64,000 nucleotides of DNA from Diphasiastrum complanatum (GCA_029204225.1 CM055092.1:28694359-28758358); one strand, 5' to 3'; shown: positions 47,750-59,285, counted from the first letter of the stretch. The notes: generated from the sequence alone by a model not told the origin. Program-made: numbers and translations.

Positions 47750-49965
47750 AAAGAAACAAGTTCATGTTAAAACACAAGTCAAATATTTTGACAAACTTAT
47801 TCAAATGGCATTAGAATATAAGCAAAAGAAACATATGTCCCGGAAGAAGGCTAAGAAGACAAATTTATGTTTTGTCTGTAACAAGCTTGGACATGTTATG
47901 AAGTTCTGCTAGGAGTGAAAGAAATCCACAGCTCAAGTCATTAAGATGCTAGGTAAAGAAAATATAGAATTGGAAATTGATAGAATCGATTGTGTGTGAA
48001 TGTTCATCACAATATTTCTTCGTTCTTGCCTAATGAATTATTTCATTTGAAAGGCACAATTAAGAGACAAGAGGTCAATTTTTAGTGGTAGTGGTTCAAT
48101 TCATAATTTCATTAACTCTTGCCTTGTGCATAAGCTCGGCCTTGAAACTGAAGCCATTGATCATAGATATAAGGTCTATCTCTAGCTTTAAGTGCAGAAT
48201 TGGAGACTTGGGATGTTAGAGTTCCAAAGCTCCTAGTTTGGATTCAAGACTACGGAGAGTTAATTTTCATATTTTAGATTTAGCACGTATTGACATTATT
48301 CTAGAGTATGAATGATTATTTAATAAATCTCCTGATATTGATTTTGAGAGACATGTGCTCTCATTTTAGGAGTAGAATAAAGTAGTTACGCTGTTTGGCA
48401 AACAAAGAATAATTGTTTGTGAAACAATTCGCCATTCAAGGTGGTTTTCTATTTCGCAATGGAAAAGTTTGTGTACTAGGGGATGATGAAATAAAGAAGA
48501 GAATTTTTTATGAATGACATGACATACCCTGTCTAGGTCATCCAGGTATACACATGACTTTGGACTTGGTTAGAAGAGAGTTTTATTGGCCAAAACTCAA
48601 GCCATTTGTCAAATCTCATGTGGTTAAATCTAAACCTTGTCAGCTAGCCAAAGCGGAACGATTAAAGGTTGCATGGTTATTACATCCCTTAGATATCTCT
48701 CAAAAATAATGGGAAAGCATATCTATGGATTTTGTAGTTGGACTTCCTAAGACCCGACGACAAAATGATTCTATTTGGGTGGTTGTGGACAGATTAACTA
48801 AGCTAGTTACGTTCACACCAGCAAAGTCAACTACAAAGGCTTCAGATATAGTCCAAATCTTTGTTGAAAGATTGTTTAGGCTTTATGGACTGCCAAGTGA
48901 TATTGTTAGGATAAACATCCTAAATTTACAGGTCACTTTCGGTCAACTGTATTCCATAACCTTGAAACCTCGCTTAGATTTAATTCTACTAATCATCTTG
49001 AATAAGATGGACACACTGAGAGAACTAATCATACTATGGAGGATGTGTTGAGGGTTTTGCGAGTAAATTTTTTGCAAGTTTTGTGAGTTTCATCTACCCA
49101 TGATCCAACAAAATGGTAGCACGTGGTGTGCTACTTTTTTTATGCCACTACATGATTTTTTAAGAGCAAGAATTGTGGTTTGATGCATACTTAAAAATTT
49201 GACTATTCATCAAATTTTAAATAGATCCATCACAAAATATTTTGTTACTCTATAAATATAGATTTACTTTTATTAAAAGAAAAATTGTTCTTGAAGTTGT
49301 AAAAGTTAGCATGCCGGCGTGCTAGCTTGCAAATTTTTTATTTCAAAAAAATGAAGTTTTTTTGAAGAACTTTAAAAAAAAAAAAATTCTTTTTGAATCT
49401 GATTCAGCTAGCATGCCGATGTGCTAGCCGAGTAAATTATAAAATAGAAAAGCTATTTTGACACATTTGAGAACCAAATTTTGAGTAAAAACATTATTTT
49501 GAAATATTTATTTGAACCTCCAAACATAGTAAGCTGACGTGCTAAGTTATACAATTTAAAAAAATTGTTGCCTTTAAAGATACACGCTGGCATGCTATAT
49601 GAAATGATAATTTTTTTTTTGCAACCTCCAAAGATAGCATGTCGATGTACTATTGATCTCGTCGGTATTTTTTTTCTTTCTTTCTGGCGAGATGCTTAGC
49701 ACACCGGTGTGCTATCCTTGGAGGCTGCAAAAAAAAAATTCATTTGAAATTTTTTGACTTTGTGAGATTTTTAACTATGTACCAAACCACATTCTTAATA
49801 ATAAACATTGAAGGAGTAGCATAAAGAAGGTGGCACACCATGTGCTATCTTTTTGTTGAATGATGGCAAGAAAGAAACTCGCAAAACTTGAAAAATTTTA
49901 ATTGCAAAATGCCAAGGCCCTATTGAGGACATATGTGTCTCATAGGCATCATGACAAATTGGATG
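47750..49965 (+). mobile_element. Ty3/gypsy relic H (gag knuckle, protease, integrase), interrupted
   Basis: In order: zinc knuckle CFVCNKLGHVMKFC at 47868-47909; a protease-like stretch near 48040-48180 (KGTIKRQEV ... CLVHKLGLETEAIDH) with stops and frame changes; then directly the integrase zinc region GHPGIHMTLDLVRREFYW (about 48540) and core ISMDFVVGLPKTRRQNDSIW (from 48720). RT and RNase H are missing, deleted around 48380-48420. The integrase frame runs to MEDVLR at 49053, is broken by the TIR element, and resumes as LLRTYVSHRHHDKLD at about 49921-49965. No LTRs found. Confidence 0.8.
49054..49919. mobile_element. Long-TIR element built of repeated palindromes (MULE-like size of duplication)
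   Basis: The two ends match as inverted repeats over more than 100 bp (49057-49181 against 49778-49910), e.g. CAAGTTTTG(T/C)GAGTTTC, CAACAAAA, and GTGGTTTG at the inner end. Flanks GTGTTGAGG (49045-49053) and CTATTGAGG (49920-49928) agree at seven of nine bases, and the interrupted gypsy reading frame proves the insertion point. Inside and in the TIRs are eight near-palindromes around TAGCACACCGGTGTGCTA (49117, 49306, 49407, 49528, 49581, 49635, 49697 and 49832); the copy at 49697-49714 is perfect. Several are preceded by T-runs and GCAACCTCCAAAGA. There is no transposase. The left tip appears about 8 bp shorter than the right. Confidence 0.75.
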
Positions 49966-49966
49966 C

Positions 49967-50278
49967 TTATCCAATTCCTTTAGGATCCTGTTTTAGCATT
50001 GCATTTGGCTGTGCTAGCCTGAAGATTTTGTCATGTTGCTTGATAGTTACTTTGTTGTTCAATCCAAATGCTTCGACAATAACCATGAGCCTTGCATTTG
50101 AATTGTTAAGATGCCACATGAAGGAATCATTGTCATGATCAATTTCCAATATAAGAACCAATATGTTTTGATTCATCATCTTTGAAAATAATGAATGATA
50201 TTTTGAATGGACATTCATTTCTAAGGATATCGAGTGAATGAGATGCTTGCAAAGAGTGATAATATCTCTTTCACCCAA
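49967..50278 (-). other. Open frame of 103 codons, unknown
   Basis: A minus-strand frame with no motif that I know and no upstream promoter signals. It lies between a gypsy relic and an LTR. I do not call it a gene. Confidence 0.15.
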
Positions 50279-51282
50279 AGTCTCTACGAAAAATCTTTCG
50301 TAGATTACATCGTCATGTTAAAAAATATTGATATCTCCAATATTCTGAACCACAAACTAAAAACTTTGATATAATGGATCTTTGATTGTTTGTCCCATCT
50401 CATAGCTAGGAAATACAAAGGAAAATTTTCAGAATTCTAGCAAATCTGACCTAGCTTCACTAATTTGATTATAGTCGACACTCTACAGAAATACATAGTA
50501 TTTCAAGTACAGACTGTCTATGTCTTCACGCTCCAATAACAACTATTCTAATTAGACAGTTAATAAGCTGTCAAGCAATCTTGTAAATGTAAAGTTAGAA
50601 TAATACAAGATCTTCTAGTTGCTATAAATGTAAATGAGCGATTGAAGAGATTATCAATGTCATAACAAGTGTCACAAGTCATTACAAGTCATCAAACATA
50701 GATCAAACGACCAGGACGGGTCTTTCAGAAGTTGACTCCTCAGAGTTAGTGATGATATATATATAGAGAGAGATATTCAAAACATTGGCGATTGTTTTGA
50801 ATCTGTAAGTAGGATCACACGCTTATCAACATGATTGTATTGTGATCTGATCATTGTTACTACAACTTCATTATACAGATTCGCTATTGTTCCACATCCT
50901 TTTGCATTCTTGTTGAATGATAACTCTCACTCCTCTTACACAAACAGTATTATCAGAGAATTGTATGGTTGTCTCCGACGCCTAAATTGATTCTACATTC
51001 TCTTCATACCAGGTTATCAGTATTAGAGGATTGCATGGTTGTCTCAAATGCCTAATCATTTTTCCGCAATCTTTCACGACAGTCTAAGACTCCTACATTG
51101 ATAATCTGATTCAACACAAAAGAACAATTCATAAACTCCATTCACTAAGTAATCCACGATTCTGTTATCAAGAATTCTTTGTTTCATCGGTTGACATCAA
51201 TCCAAGCATCAACATATGTGGTATCAAAGCTGATAATTCATAACCCATTGCATCTCACAAGTGGGTATTAGGTCCCACAAAG

Positions 51283-51295
51283 TGGTATCAGAGCC
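51283..51295 (+). promoter_or_regulatory. Primer binding site of copia I
   Basis: TGGTATCAGAGCC, three bases after the ACA end of the LTR; initiator Met-tRNA type. Confidence 0.88.
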
Positions 51296-51410
51296 ACAAG
51301 TTTATTGGACTACTAGAGTCTAGGACTTATAAATAATAGAACTTAACACATTTTTGGTTCTATAGAGCTGATTCATTCAGTTTGTGTTTTATCTCTACTA
51401 CTCAATTACA

Positions 51411-52410
51411 ATAGAAGGTTCAACCTCGGAGATCCGCTTGATCAACAAATTCAACGGAGATGACTTCCACATGTGAAAGTTTAAGATGAGGATGATCTTG
51501 ATCAAGAAGGAGCTTTCGGGATATGTAAACAATTCAATAGCCAAACTGGCAGAACCCGAACAACTTCCAGCTTGGGAAGCAAAGGATGGCAAGGCTCTTG
51601 CCATTGTATCTCTAAACCTAAAAGACACTCAAATTGCTCATGTATCCAATTGCACCACCTCCAAAGAAGCATGGGATACACTTGCTAGCATCTACGAGAC
51701 CTCAAATGTTTTCACTCACCTCTTCTTGAGGAAGAAGGTACTGACACTTAGAATGAGTGAAGGCACCTCAGTCAGTGACCATCTGAATGAGTTCAAACAG
51801 TTGCTAAACCAACTGGCTGTAATAGGATCGCCTATCTCAGAAGAAGACTCTACCATGTCTCTTCTTGCCGGTCTTCCATCCTCCTATGACAATTTAGTGT
51901 TGCTTCTTAGCAATACTCCTGCGCTGCCTCTCCAAAAATTGACAACAAGTCTGTTGTAGAAAGAAGTTAGGAAGAAAAGCTTGTCTACAACAACGAGTTC
52001 CAAATCCATGGCACTCTACTAAAAAAGAAGTGGTCCAAGAAGAAGAAAGACTTCAAAGATAAGAAGACAAAGGCAGAAGAACCAGTAGCATCACAACCAC
52101 AACAACAATAGCACAGTCAATCATCGTCGAAGACCAAGCTATTTTGTAGATACTGCAAAAGAACCAACCACGACATCAAAGACTGTCGTATCCTCAAACA
52201 TAATGAAGCGAGGAAAAGGATGCAGCAGCAGCAAGAAGGCAACTTTGACATAGTTAGAGGTTCGCAAGATGATGGTAAAGCGCTGATGGTACAAGATCAA
52301 CCTAGTAGAAATGCCCATCAATGGTTTCTCGATTTAGGTGCTTCTTAGCACATGACGCCATGCAAAGACCTCTTCACTACACTCACATCTACAGGATCAA
52401 AATATATCGC
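51411..52410 (+). pseudogene. Copia I gag and protease
   Basis: Gag opens near 51411 (EGSTSEIRLINKFNGDDFHM), then a TGA stands where homologues have Trp, then KFKMRMILIKKELSGYV. Conserved ALAIVSLNLKDTQIAHV and SKEAWDTLASIYET follow, with a stop at 51957. The zinc knuckle CRYCKRTNHDIKDC is at about 52145-52186, and the protease WFLDLGAS near 52325 is followed by a stop and HMTPCKDLF. Compared with E1, this copy retains the complete CCHC set and a single knuckle. Confidence 0.85.
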
Positions 52411-52479
52411 TAAGCGTTTAGTGACACTTATGCAAGTTGTTTTTGGGGCCATTTGGGCACTTCTAGAAAAGCGACACTT

Positions 52480-52690
52480 TTTGCAAGAAATGCGACACTG
52501 CATTTTTACATGCAGTTTTTAACAGACGACAATTAGGGCAAAAAGCACTGCATTTTTACATGCAGTTTCTACCAGACGACAAAAGGTGAAAAACCCGACA
52601 CTGCAGTTTTACATGGGACACTACACAGACAACACTGCAGTTTTACATGAGATACTACACAGGCGACACTCTACAGAAATACACAGTATT
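52480..52690 (+). repeat. Short direct repeats in the U3 of LTR I
   Basis: At least four irregular units around ACACTGCA(T/G)TTTTACATG followed by ACAGACGACA or similar, at about 52495, 52540, 52598 and 52636. Comparable units occur in the LTRs of E1 and E2. In copia LTRs such U3 repeats often act as enhancers; that role is inference here. Confidence 0.65.
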
Positions 52691-52876
52691 TCAAGTACAA
52701 AATGTCTGTATCTTCACGCTCCAAACTATTCTTATTAGATAGTTAATCAGCTGTCAAGCAATCTTGTAAATGTAAAGCTAGAATAATACAAGATCATCCA
52801 ATTGCTATAAATGTAAATGAGTGATTGAAGATATTATCAGTGTCATAACAAGTGCTAGAAGTTTGGAATCTTTTGG

Positions 52877-53478
52877 TGTGGGACCTGATACCCACTTGTG
52901 GGATGCAATGGATTGTGAATTATCAGCTTTGATACCACATTGGTTGACACTTGGATTGATGTCAACTGATGAAACAAAGAATTCTTGATAACAAGATCAT
53001 GGATTACTTAGTGAATGGAGTTTATGAGCTGTTCTTTTGCATTGAATCAGATTATCACTGTAGGAGTCTTAGACTACCGTGAAATTGCGAAAAAATGATT
53101 AAGCATCTGAGACAACCATGCAATCCTCTAATACTGATAACTTGGTATGAAGAGAATGTAGAATCAATTTAGGCGTCGGAGATAGCCATACAATTATCTG
53201 ATAATAGTGTTTGTGTAAGAGGAGTGCGAGTTATCATTCAACAAGAATGCAAAAGAATGTAGAACAATAGCGAATCTGTATAATGAAGTTGTAGTAACAA
53301 CGATCAGATCACAATACAATTGTGCTGATAAACGTGTGATCCTACTTACAAATTCAAAACAATTGCTAACGTTCTGAATATCTCTCTCTCTCTATATATA
53401 TATATAATCACTAACTTTGCGGAGTCAGCTACTGAAAGACCCGTTCTAGTTGTTTGATCTCTGTTTGATGACTTGTTG
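52877..53478 (-). repeat. LTR of the copia I family in inverted orientation (J)
   Basis: Begins TGTGGGACC and runs as the reverse complement of 50684-51279, including the TATA region (about 53393-53407). No primer site flanks it, so it is a solo or 3' LTR from another insertion. Together with the 5' LTR of I it forms an inverted repeat of about 0.6 kb arms around a 1.6-kb loop. Confidence 0.8.
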
Positions 53479-53759
53479 TCTCTTGCCTACTTATAGACAA
53501 GTCCCCTAACTTAACTAAACATAACTATCTTAAAGATAATTAGCCCTTGTTAAGTCTTATTAAGTGTATTTGGGCCCTTGTTGGCCTATTATCCTTATTA
53601 TTTACTTTGGAGGGCCTAAAGAGGGAACCGCCTTGTTCTATAGGCTAATAGCTCCTTTTGGGCCTACAAAGCTTACAATGGATATTCTAATGCATTGATA
53701 AGCGTTGATGTACTAGTAGTACATGACAAAGGATTCATCGCTTACTGTACCTTTGGAAC

Positions 53760-54165
53760 TTGAAAAAGTAGCTCAGCCAGGTAGCATTATTGTCTAGTCC
53801 TTACCACTTCTTCCACAATATCTTGAAAAGTCATCTATGAATGCTACAAACATTTAAGCTCCATTATTTGACTTAGTGCTAGCAAAGTGAACATCCGAAT
53901 TTATTAGCTCAAGAGGATGAGATGTTTTGTGATAGAACTTGGAAAAGCCTTCTTATGTGCGTTGGATAGTGCACATGCTTCACAAACCTTTTCCTTTTTT
54001 GCTAAGGACCTTGGAAGGCCTATAGCAAGCTCCTCCTTGCACATAGACTCCATGGAATTTGGATTGATGTGTCCAAGTCTTTTGTGCCAATTAGGCATAA
54101 GGATCACCATCAACATTGATAGAAGGAAAACCAAATTTGTACTCATTAATTGATTAAGAATTCAT
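53760..54165 (-). pseudogene. Copia GAG-pre-integrase and integrase start (K)
   Basis: Minus-strand NWHKRLGHINPNSMESM and KVCEACALSNAHKKAF form the HHCC zinc motif, followed after a frame change by HPLELINSDVHF and FVAFIDDFSRY, the first integrase block with its catalytic Asp. It resembles element A more than E1. The rest of pol is absent. Confidence 0.75.
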
Positions 54166-56640
54166 CACATATTTATACATAGGTAGCTCGGATCTGAGCA
54201 TTTTAGGGATTCTTTGTACTGGAAAAATGGTGGACTTAGGTCTAAAGGATCGGAACAATTGGATTGGGACGATCCTACTAATATTGTCCTACTAATACTA
54301 CGCGAAGATAGTGGGCAAAAAATTTCCTCGGTGCATGCTACTTGTGCACATGGTCTACAAATCTTTTGCAAATTTATCATGATAATCAACACCTTAAGTT
54401 CCATGGATGTTTTGGCAACACACTTTGAAATGGTCATAATGTTGGCGCATGTATTGATCATTTAAAAGTTGCCTAATTTATCGAAATTAAAAAGAATGTA
54501 TTGTCTCTAAGAAAAACACATTCATGCACCAAGTTGAATACTAGTTGTGCATGTTTTAGTATTAGAGTCCAATAATAATAAAACTAGGTGGATATACTCA
54601 AAGTACCTTGCAATGATTTGACCGTGAAACAAGACCTCCTCTATCTCCTTAACCAACTCATTGTCTTTTTGGCTACGTCCATATAGTCATCTAGGATCCA
54701 CCTTAGCATGATCAATGGATTTTCTTTGTTTCAACCTACTCTCCAAGACATCCCCAACTTGGGCCTTGTTAGGGGTTTTTTCAGACGAGGGGTTGGTTCC
54801 ATCATAGACCCCTAAAAGGGGAAGGGCCCACAGCCCTTACAGTAGGGACTGAGGATAGCCGCTTCCAACCCTGGTGGCTCGCTCGATCGCTCCGTGCTCT
54901 TCCAGCCACTGGAAGTTTTCCAGGCTTCCAGAAGTATGATAAAAAGAGGGTAGGTTCTGCTTCAGTCAACTTGGTCTTGGCCCAATACTATGGTCATCCT
55001 CTCACACTACTATCAAGACTGATTCTCCTAGAACAGTACTAAAACTATGCTCCTGCGTCCTTGCAAGATCCACTATTGGTAGGATGCAGGGCTCTGGAGA
55101 TCTAAGGATTTCATCCAACCGCTCTATCCCGAGCATGGATATAATTCTCTGGCGGTGGTGTATCTTCAGCCCTAGCAAGATAGTAATGATTAGATGCGAA
55201 GTACCGATGTATGGCATGTTAGGTACTAGAGGGAGATTGGGACGCATCCTTGCCATTGTGGTGTTCAGACTCTGGTAGAGTTCTGGGGTGAAAAAAATAG
55301 TAGCATGGAGGTCCTCTCTGCCTTAGCTGATAGATGTCACTACGCGTAGGTTGGAATTGACCCTCTTCCCCCATCATACGGGGTCCAACTCATTGTTGTT
55401 GTTATCTCACTTCTAGACCCCTACTTTGGTCTTTGATAGTAGGTTATGTGTCTGCTAAAGTTCTAGGATTGTTAAGGGTATATCCATTGAAATTGTTCAG
55501 TTTTTATTGGACACCCTAGACACTGTTCTTTTAAGTGGGGTAGGTCAAGTGAAATGTGGTGAGTACATTATGCGTGCCATCCTGTTCACTGGATGGTAAC
55601 GTTTCCCAGATTTCGGGTCTAGGTAAGTTCACTGGACAGTATCGGAAATGGTGTGCTTACTTTGCAACTTAACCGTGACAGTGTGGAAGTGTGATTATTT
55701 GCCATAGAAACATTGTTGGCAGCATCAGAAAACAATGATTTTGAATACTTTGCCAGAAAGGTGCAATTGGCTGCTTCAGACTGTATTCAATGTACAAAAA
55801 GAGGTGAACTGCAACTGTGGGTAGCAACGACTTATAATGGAGAGACCACTTGGCCATGAATTCTCAACCCATATAAGCTTTTCTATGGTGCTTGACCTCA
55901 ACATCTCTTCCAAAGTGAAATTAATAGGAGCCTAATATGAAGCAACCATAATGTTTGTGTCCTCTAGGATGAAATTAGAATCTAGATTGGATGAGACTTC
56001 AACACCTTAATGCGCACACTCTTTTAAGGTACATGATAACTAAAGGACTCCTTTTAATAAAGTTTCAAAGCCTACCAATGAATCCTCAAATTGATGAATA
56101 AGAAAAAACATCTCTATTTACCACACATGGCTCATGCTTTGCATTCCTCTTAGAAGTAATGAAGGAAAAGATAGTAATATGACTCTCAACACTTAGGACT
56201 CTCTCTCAATTAATCATCACTTAGGACTTCCTTTTTACCATGCACAACCAAATCATACAAGCAATCACTCCAACTTCGACCTTACCCACTCAATGCACTC
56301 AAAAGGTATGCACACCAAGTACTCATTTTTTTCTCAATGCAAAATCAAACACTCCATGATGCACTCCTACTAGAGATGAGATTCAAGCAATAACCACCAA
56401 CTTCCATAGCGAACTCTAACATGGAGCAACAACATCCACAATCACTAACATCAATTTGGAACTAACTTCCAAGCATCCTCAAGCAAGCAAGTTCTCATCA
56501 AAAAGACTCTCAACCAACATCACATCTAAACTATCACATCAAACTCTCCACTCTCAACTTAGCAACTATCGACATCATCTCATTATCTAACTATCACCTC
56601 AAACTATCACCATCATCCAACTATGTCTTAACACAAAGAG
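54166..56640. other. No gene recognised; a GC-richer block at about 54770-55640
   Basis: The block 54770-55640 is more GC-rich and CpG-containing than its surroundings (e.g. CGCTCGATCGCTCCGTG near 54880) and holds several 60-85 codon frames on both strands without motifs. The remaining sequence is ordinary AT-rich spacer. Origin unknown; organelle-derived or virus-like DNA cannot be tested by eye. Confidence 0.3.
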
Positions 56641-56646
56641 TGGCCT

Positions 56647-56656
56647 CCTTTTATAG
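56647..56656 (-). promoter_or_regulatory. Possible LTR-type TATA box, minus strand
   Basis: The minus strand reads CTATAAAAGGAGGCCAC, very like retrotransposon LTR promoters, and is followed by an A/C-rich untranslated-looking stretch. No LTR partner is present in the window. Confidence 0.35.
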
Positions 56657-56659
56657 TAA

Positions 56660-58448
56660 ATCCCAAGTGTCCCCCTTCAAAATGAGGCTTTGCCAATTTT
56701 CATGGCCTTCTAGCCTTCTTTTCCATTTGTCCAATCCCCATTGGCAAGTACATCAAGTGGCCTCCTTGAGGGTGTAGGGGTTGGTGCCATTTAAGGCCCC
56801 TTTCCAAAACTAGCCAAGATGCCACTTTTGTCAACAGCTAGAGGAGGTATCTACCAAACTTTGCTAGCCTCTAAGGCCTTCTTGCATTTATTATCCAAAA
56901 GGTGGTTGGGTGTCCTCTATTTCCCTCAGTCCTCCATTTCTCTTGGCTTTTCATTTTATTTTTCCTTGTAGTATGCATAGCCCGGCTTTTGGCTTTTGGT
57001 TTCTCGGGATTACTGACTGATTTGCGTACTTTGCCCAATTTTACCCGTTAGGGTTTCTAATATTTTTCTTTGATGGCTCTTTGACTGGGGTTGACTTTTT
57101 TGGCATTCATGACTAGGGCTCCCACGACAACACAGTTTCCTTGAAAATGCACTAGGCAACTATATATTAGTAAAACCAACTCTGTACATGGTAGGATTTT
57201 AGCACGACTATGCCGGCTATTTTTACAACTGGCCAAAAAGCTGTAAAACTTCATCACAGGCCATTTCTAAGGCCGCAAACTTTTCTCTAGCCTCATTTAG
57301 GACGGGCTCGTACCCAACTCTAGGTGGACCGACATTTTTTGGCCCGGTCTTTACAAAAATTGACCACAAAATATTTTTGATGATTTTTTTTAAAGTCAGT
57401 TTCTTACTTTTAAACTGTGTCTAACCACTTTAGGGCAGGCCGGGACCCAGTTCTAAGGCAAATTTGTGCCAATTTTTCTCTGATAACCGGGTTTTACATG
57501 CCATTTTTTTTCAATTATTGTGAACTTAAGCTTCAATATTAGCCCAATTTTTCGTGCGGAAATATCGGCTAACAGGCCTCTAAGTAGGAGACATCCACAT
57601 GGCCTATACTCACTGTCAAGGATCCAAGTGCATGTGCAATGTACAATTGTAACTCTCTCTCCTCACTTGGGACTCTAGAAAGTCAATCCACCATGGATTG
57701 TTTGCTACTAATTTGTAAGAGCTTCCCACTTTTCGATATGGTTTTTTTTTGTTGTATATAAATCCCTCATTGTTACTGGCTTGGGTCACAATCTGAAGTA
57801 AGAGAGTATGTTGTCCAATTGTTTGTTTTTGATCACCATGGCCATGTACCATTGCACTAAAAAAAAACAAAGAAGTCCATTTTGATTTGTAATTGATGTT
57901 TAACAAATAAGTGACCTAAAGCAATATCTTTTACCAAAAGATAATTCCATCTAGAAAATAACTACCTAAAAAACGATAAGTAAATGACATAGTCCCAATC
58001 AAACTGCCTCCAGAAAGGCCATTTTACGTTGCTCTTTATATTATTGTTTCTTGGGAGCATTAGCCAAAAGCCCATTAAGCATATTCATGACAACATAGTA
58101 CCCCTTCTTTAGCCTATCTTGCATAGGCAATATTTTGTGTGCCAATTGTGGAAGCTTAAGAGCTAAGTAAAAAAATAGAGGACGTGCCAAAACCTTCAAA
58201 TCACTGTCTTATAAGTGATATACTCGTAACATGCATGCTATGACAACATAGTAGCATCTCTTATGGTTGCTTGGACTTGCTCCTATTGGCATGCTTTTAT
58301 TCCAATAGGATCTATTTGTACACGGTCATTTTTGAGGTTTTAGCATGATATATTACATTCATTATATCTTAGTAACAATTTATGATTTCAGGTTGTTGGT
58401 GAGTGACGTTTTTGCATAAATTTTTCTTACTTCTTATTACTTCACTAA
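56660..58448. other. No gene recognised
   Basis: Spacer with short frames only; possibly the U3 side of the LTR relic suggested at 56647. Confidence 0.35.
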
Positions 58449-58745
58449 TTTTGCATTTCATACCAAACCATCTCACATAATGAATGATTTGTTGATGAAT
58501 TTGACAAATATGAAACCTCAAGAGTGCATGGTGGACGATTGTGACGAATTTGTCCTTTTGCATTTCATAACAAGCCATCTCACATAATGAACGATTTGTT
58601 GATGAATTTGAAAAATATGTGACCTCAAGAGTGCACGGTGGACGATTGTGACCAATTTGTCATTTTGCATTTCATAACAAGCCATCTCACATAATGAACG
58701 ATTTGTTGATGAATTTGACAAATATGTGACCTCAAGAGTGCATGA
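58449..58745 (+). repeat. Tandem repeat, 107-bp period, about 2.8 copies
   Basis: Units start at 58449, 58556 and 58663 with TTTTGCATTTCATA and include CATCTCACATAATGAA, GATTTGTTGATGAATTTGA and ACCTCAAGAGTGCA. The units are about 95 percent alike. The open minus-strand frames across them are by-products of the repetition. Confidence 0.9.
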
Positions 58746-58747
58746 TG

Positions 58748-59170
58748 TATTAGGTAATGGTCACTCGAAGGGCCATTTTAGGAATGTGAATCTCACTCTT
58801 CCTAAACGAGAGAGCTAGAAAGATTAACATTGGTGCAAGTGCGAGAATTAGAGTAGCATGAGTGTTAAATGCTAGACTATGTAAGAGCTGAGGAAGAAAT
58901 TATGTACTAGGTAGGTAATGGCTTTTGGGAGAGGGCCGTCACTACATATAATCATTAGTCCAATTAGTCCATATATACTTATGTCAGAGATGAAGAAGAA
59001 ATTTTGTACTAGGTATTGGTCACTGGAGAGGCCATTTTAATGTAATAGATGAAGAAGAAATTATGTACTAGGTAATGGTCACTCAAAGGGCCATTTTGGG
59101 AATGTGAATCCCACTCTTCCTAAATGAGAGAGCTGGAAAGATTAACATTGGTGCAAGTGGTAGAATTAGG
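58748..59170 (+). repeat. Direct repeats beginning TAGGTAATGGTCACTC
   Basis: Two ~105-bp copies (58751-58856 and 59066-59169) share GGTAATGGTCACTC, GGGCCATTTT, CACTCTTCCTAAA and GATTAACATTGGTGCAAGTG. Two shorter partial copies at about 58900 and 59000 share GAAGAAATT(A/T)TGTACTAGGTA. The last base block leads into simple-sequence DNA. Confidence 0.8.
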
Positions 59171-59195
59171 GCCCCAAAATTGACATCCGCCTAAC

Positions 59196-59285
59196 TATGT
59201 TCCCATTGCCTGTCTGCCTGCCTGGCTGTCTGTCCACACCCGTCTGCCTGCCTGTCCACACCCGTTGCTCTGTCCCATTGCCCAT
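59196..59285. repeat. TGCC/TGTC-rich simple sequence
   Basis: Repeated GTCTGCCTGCCTG and TGTCCACACCCGT words, imperfect; not coding. Confidence 0.75.

Larger units (their letters stand above)
50471..52862 (+). mobile_element. Copia element I: 5' LTR, gag-protease, truncated 3' LTR
   Basis: The 5' LTR part is 50471-51279, with TATATATATA near 50755, and a primer site TGGTATCAGAGCC at 51283-51295. Gag and protease follow to about 52410, then the sequence passes into LTR U3 (about 52430-52862). Its last 195 bp repeat 50471-50690 in the same orientation. Integrase, RT and RNase H are absent. The 3' LTR is cut at 52862, just before an oppositely oriented LTR. It is related to E1 through gag and through the U3 repeats. 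Confidence 0.75.

Noticed and set aside
58369-58721. Two minus-strand frames with repeated text
   Set aside because: Readings of the 107-bp tandem repeat (period not a multiple of three, so copies fall in different frames).
58449-58745. CRISPR-like repeats
   Set aside because: Contiguous 107-bp tandem units without spacers, in plant DNA.
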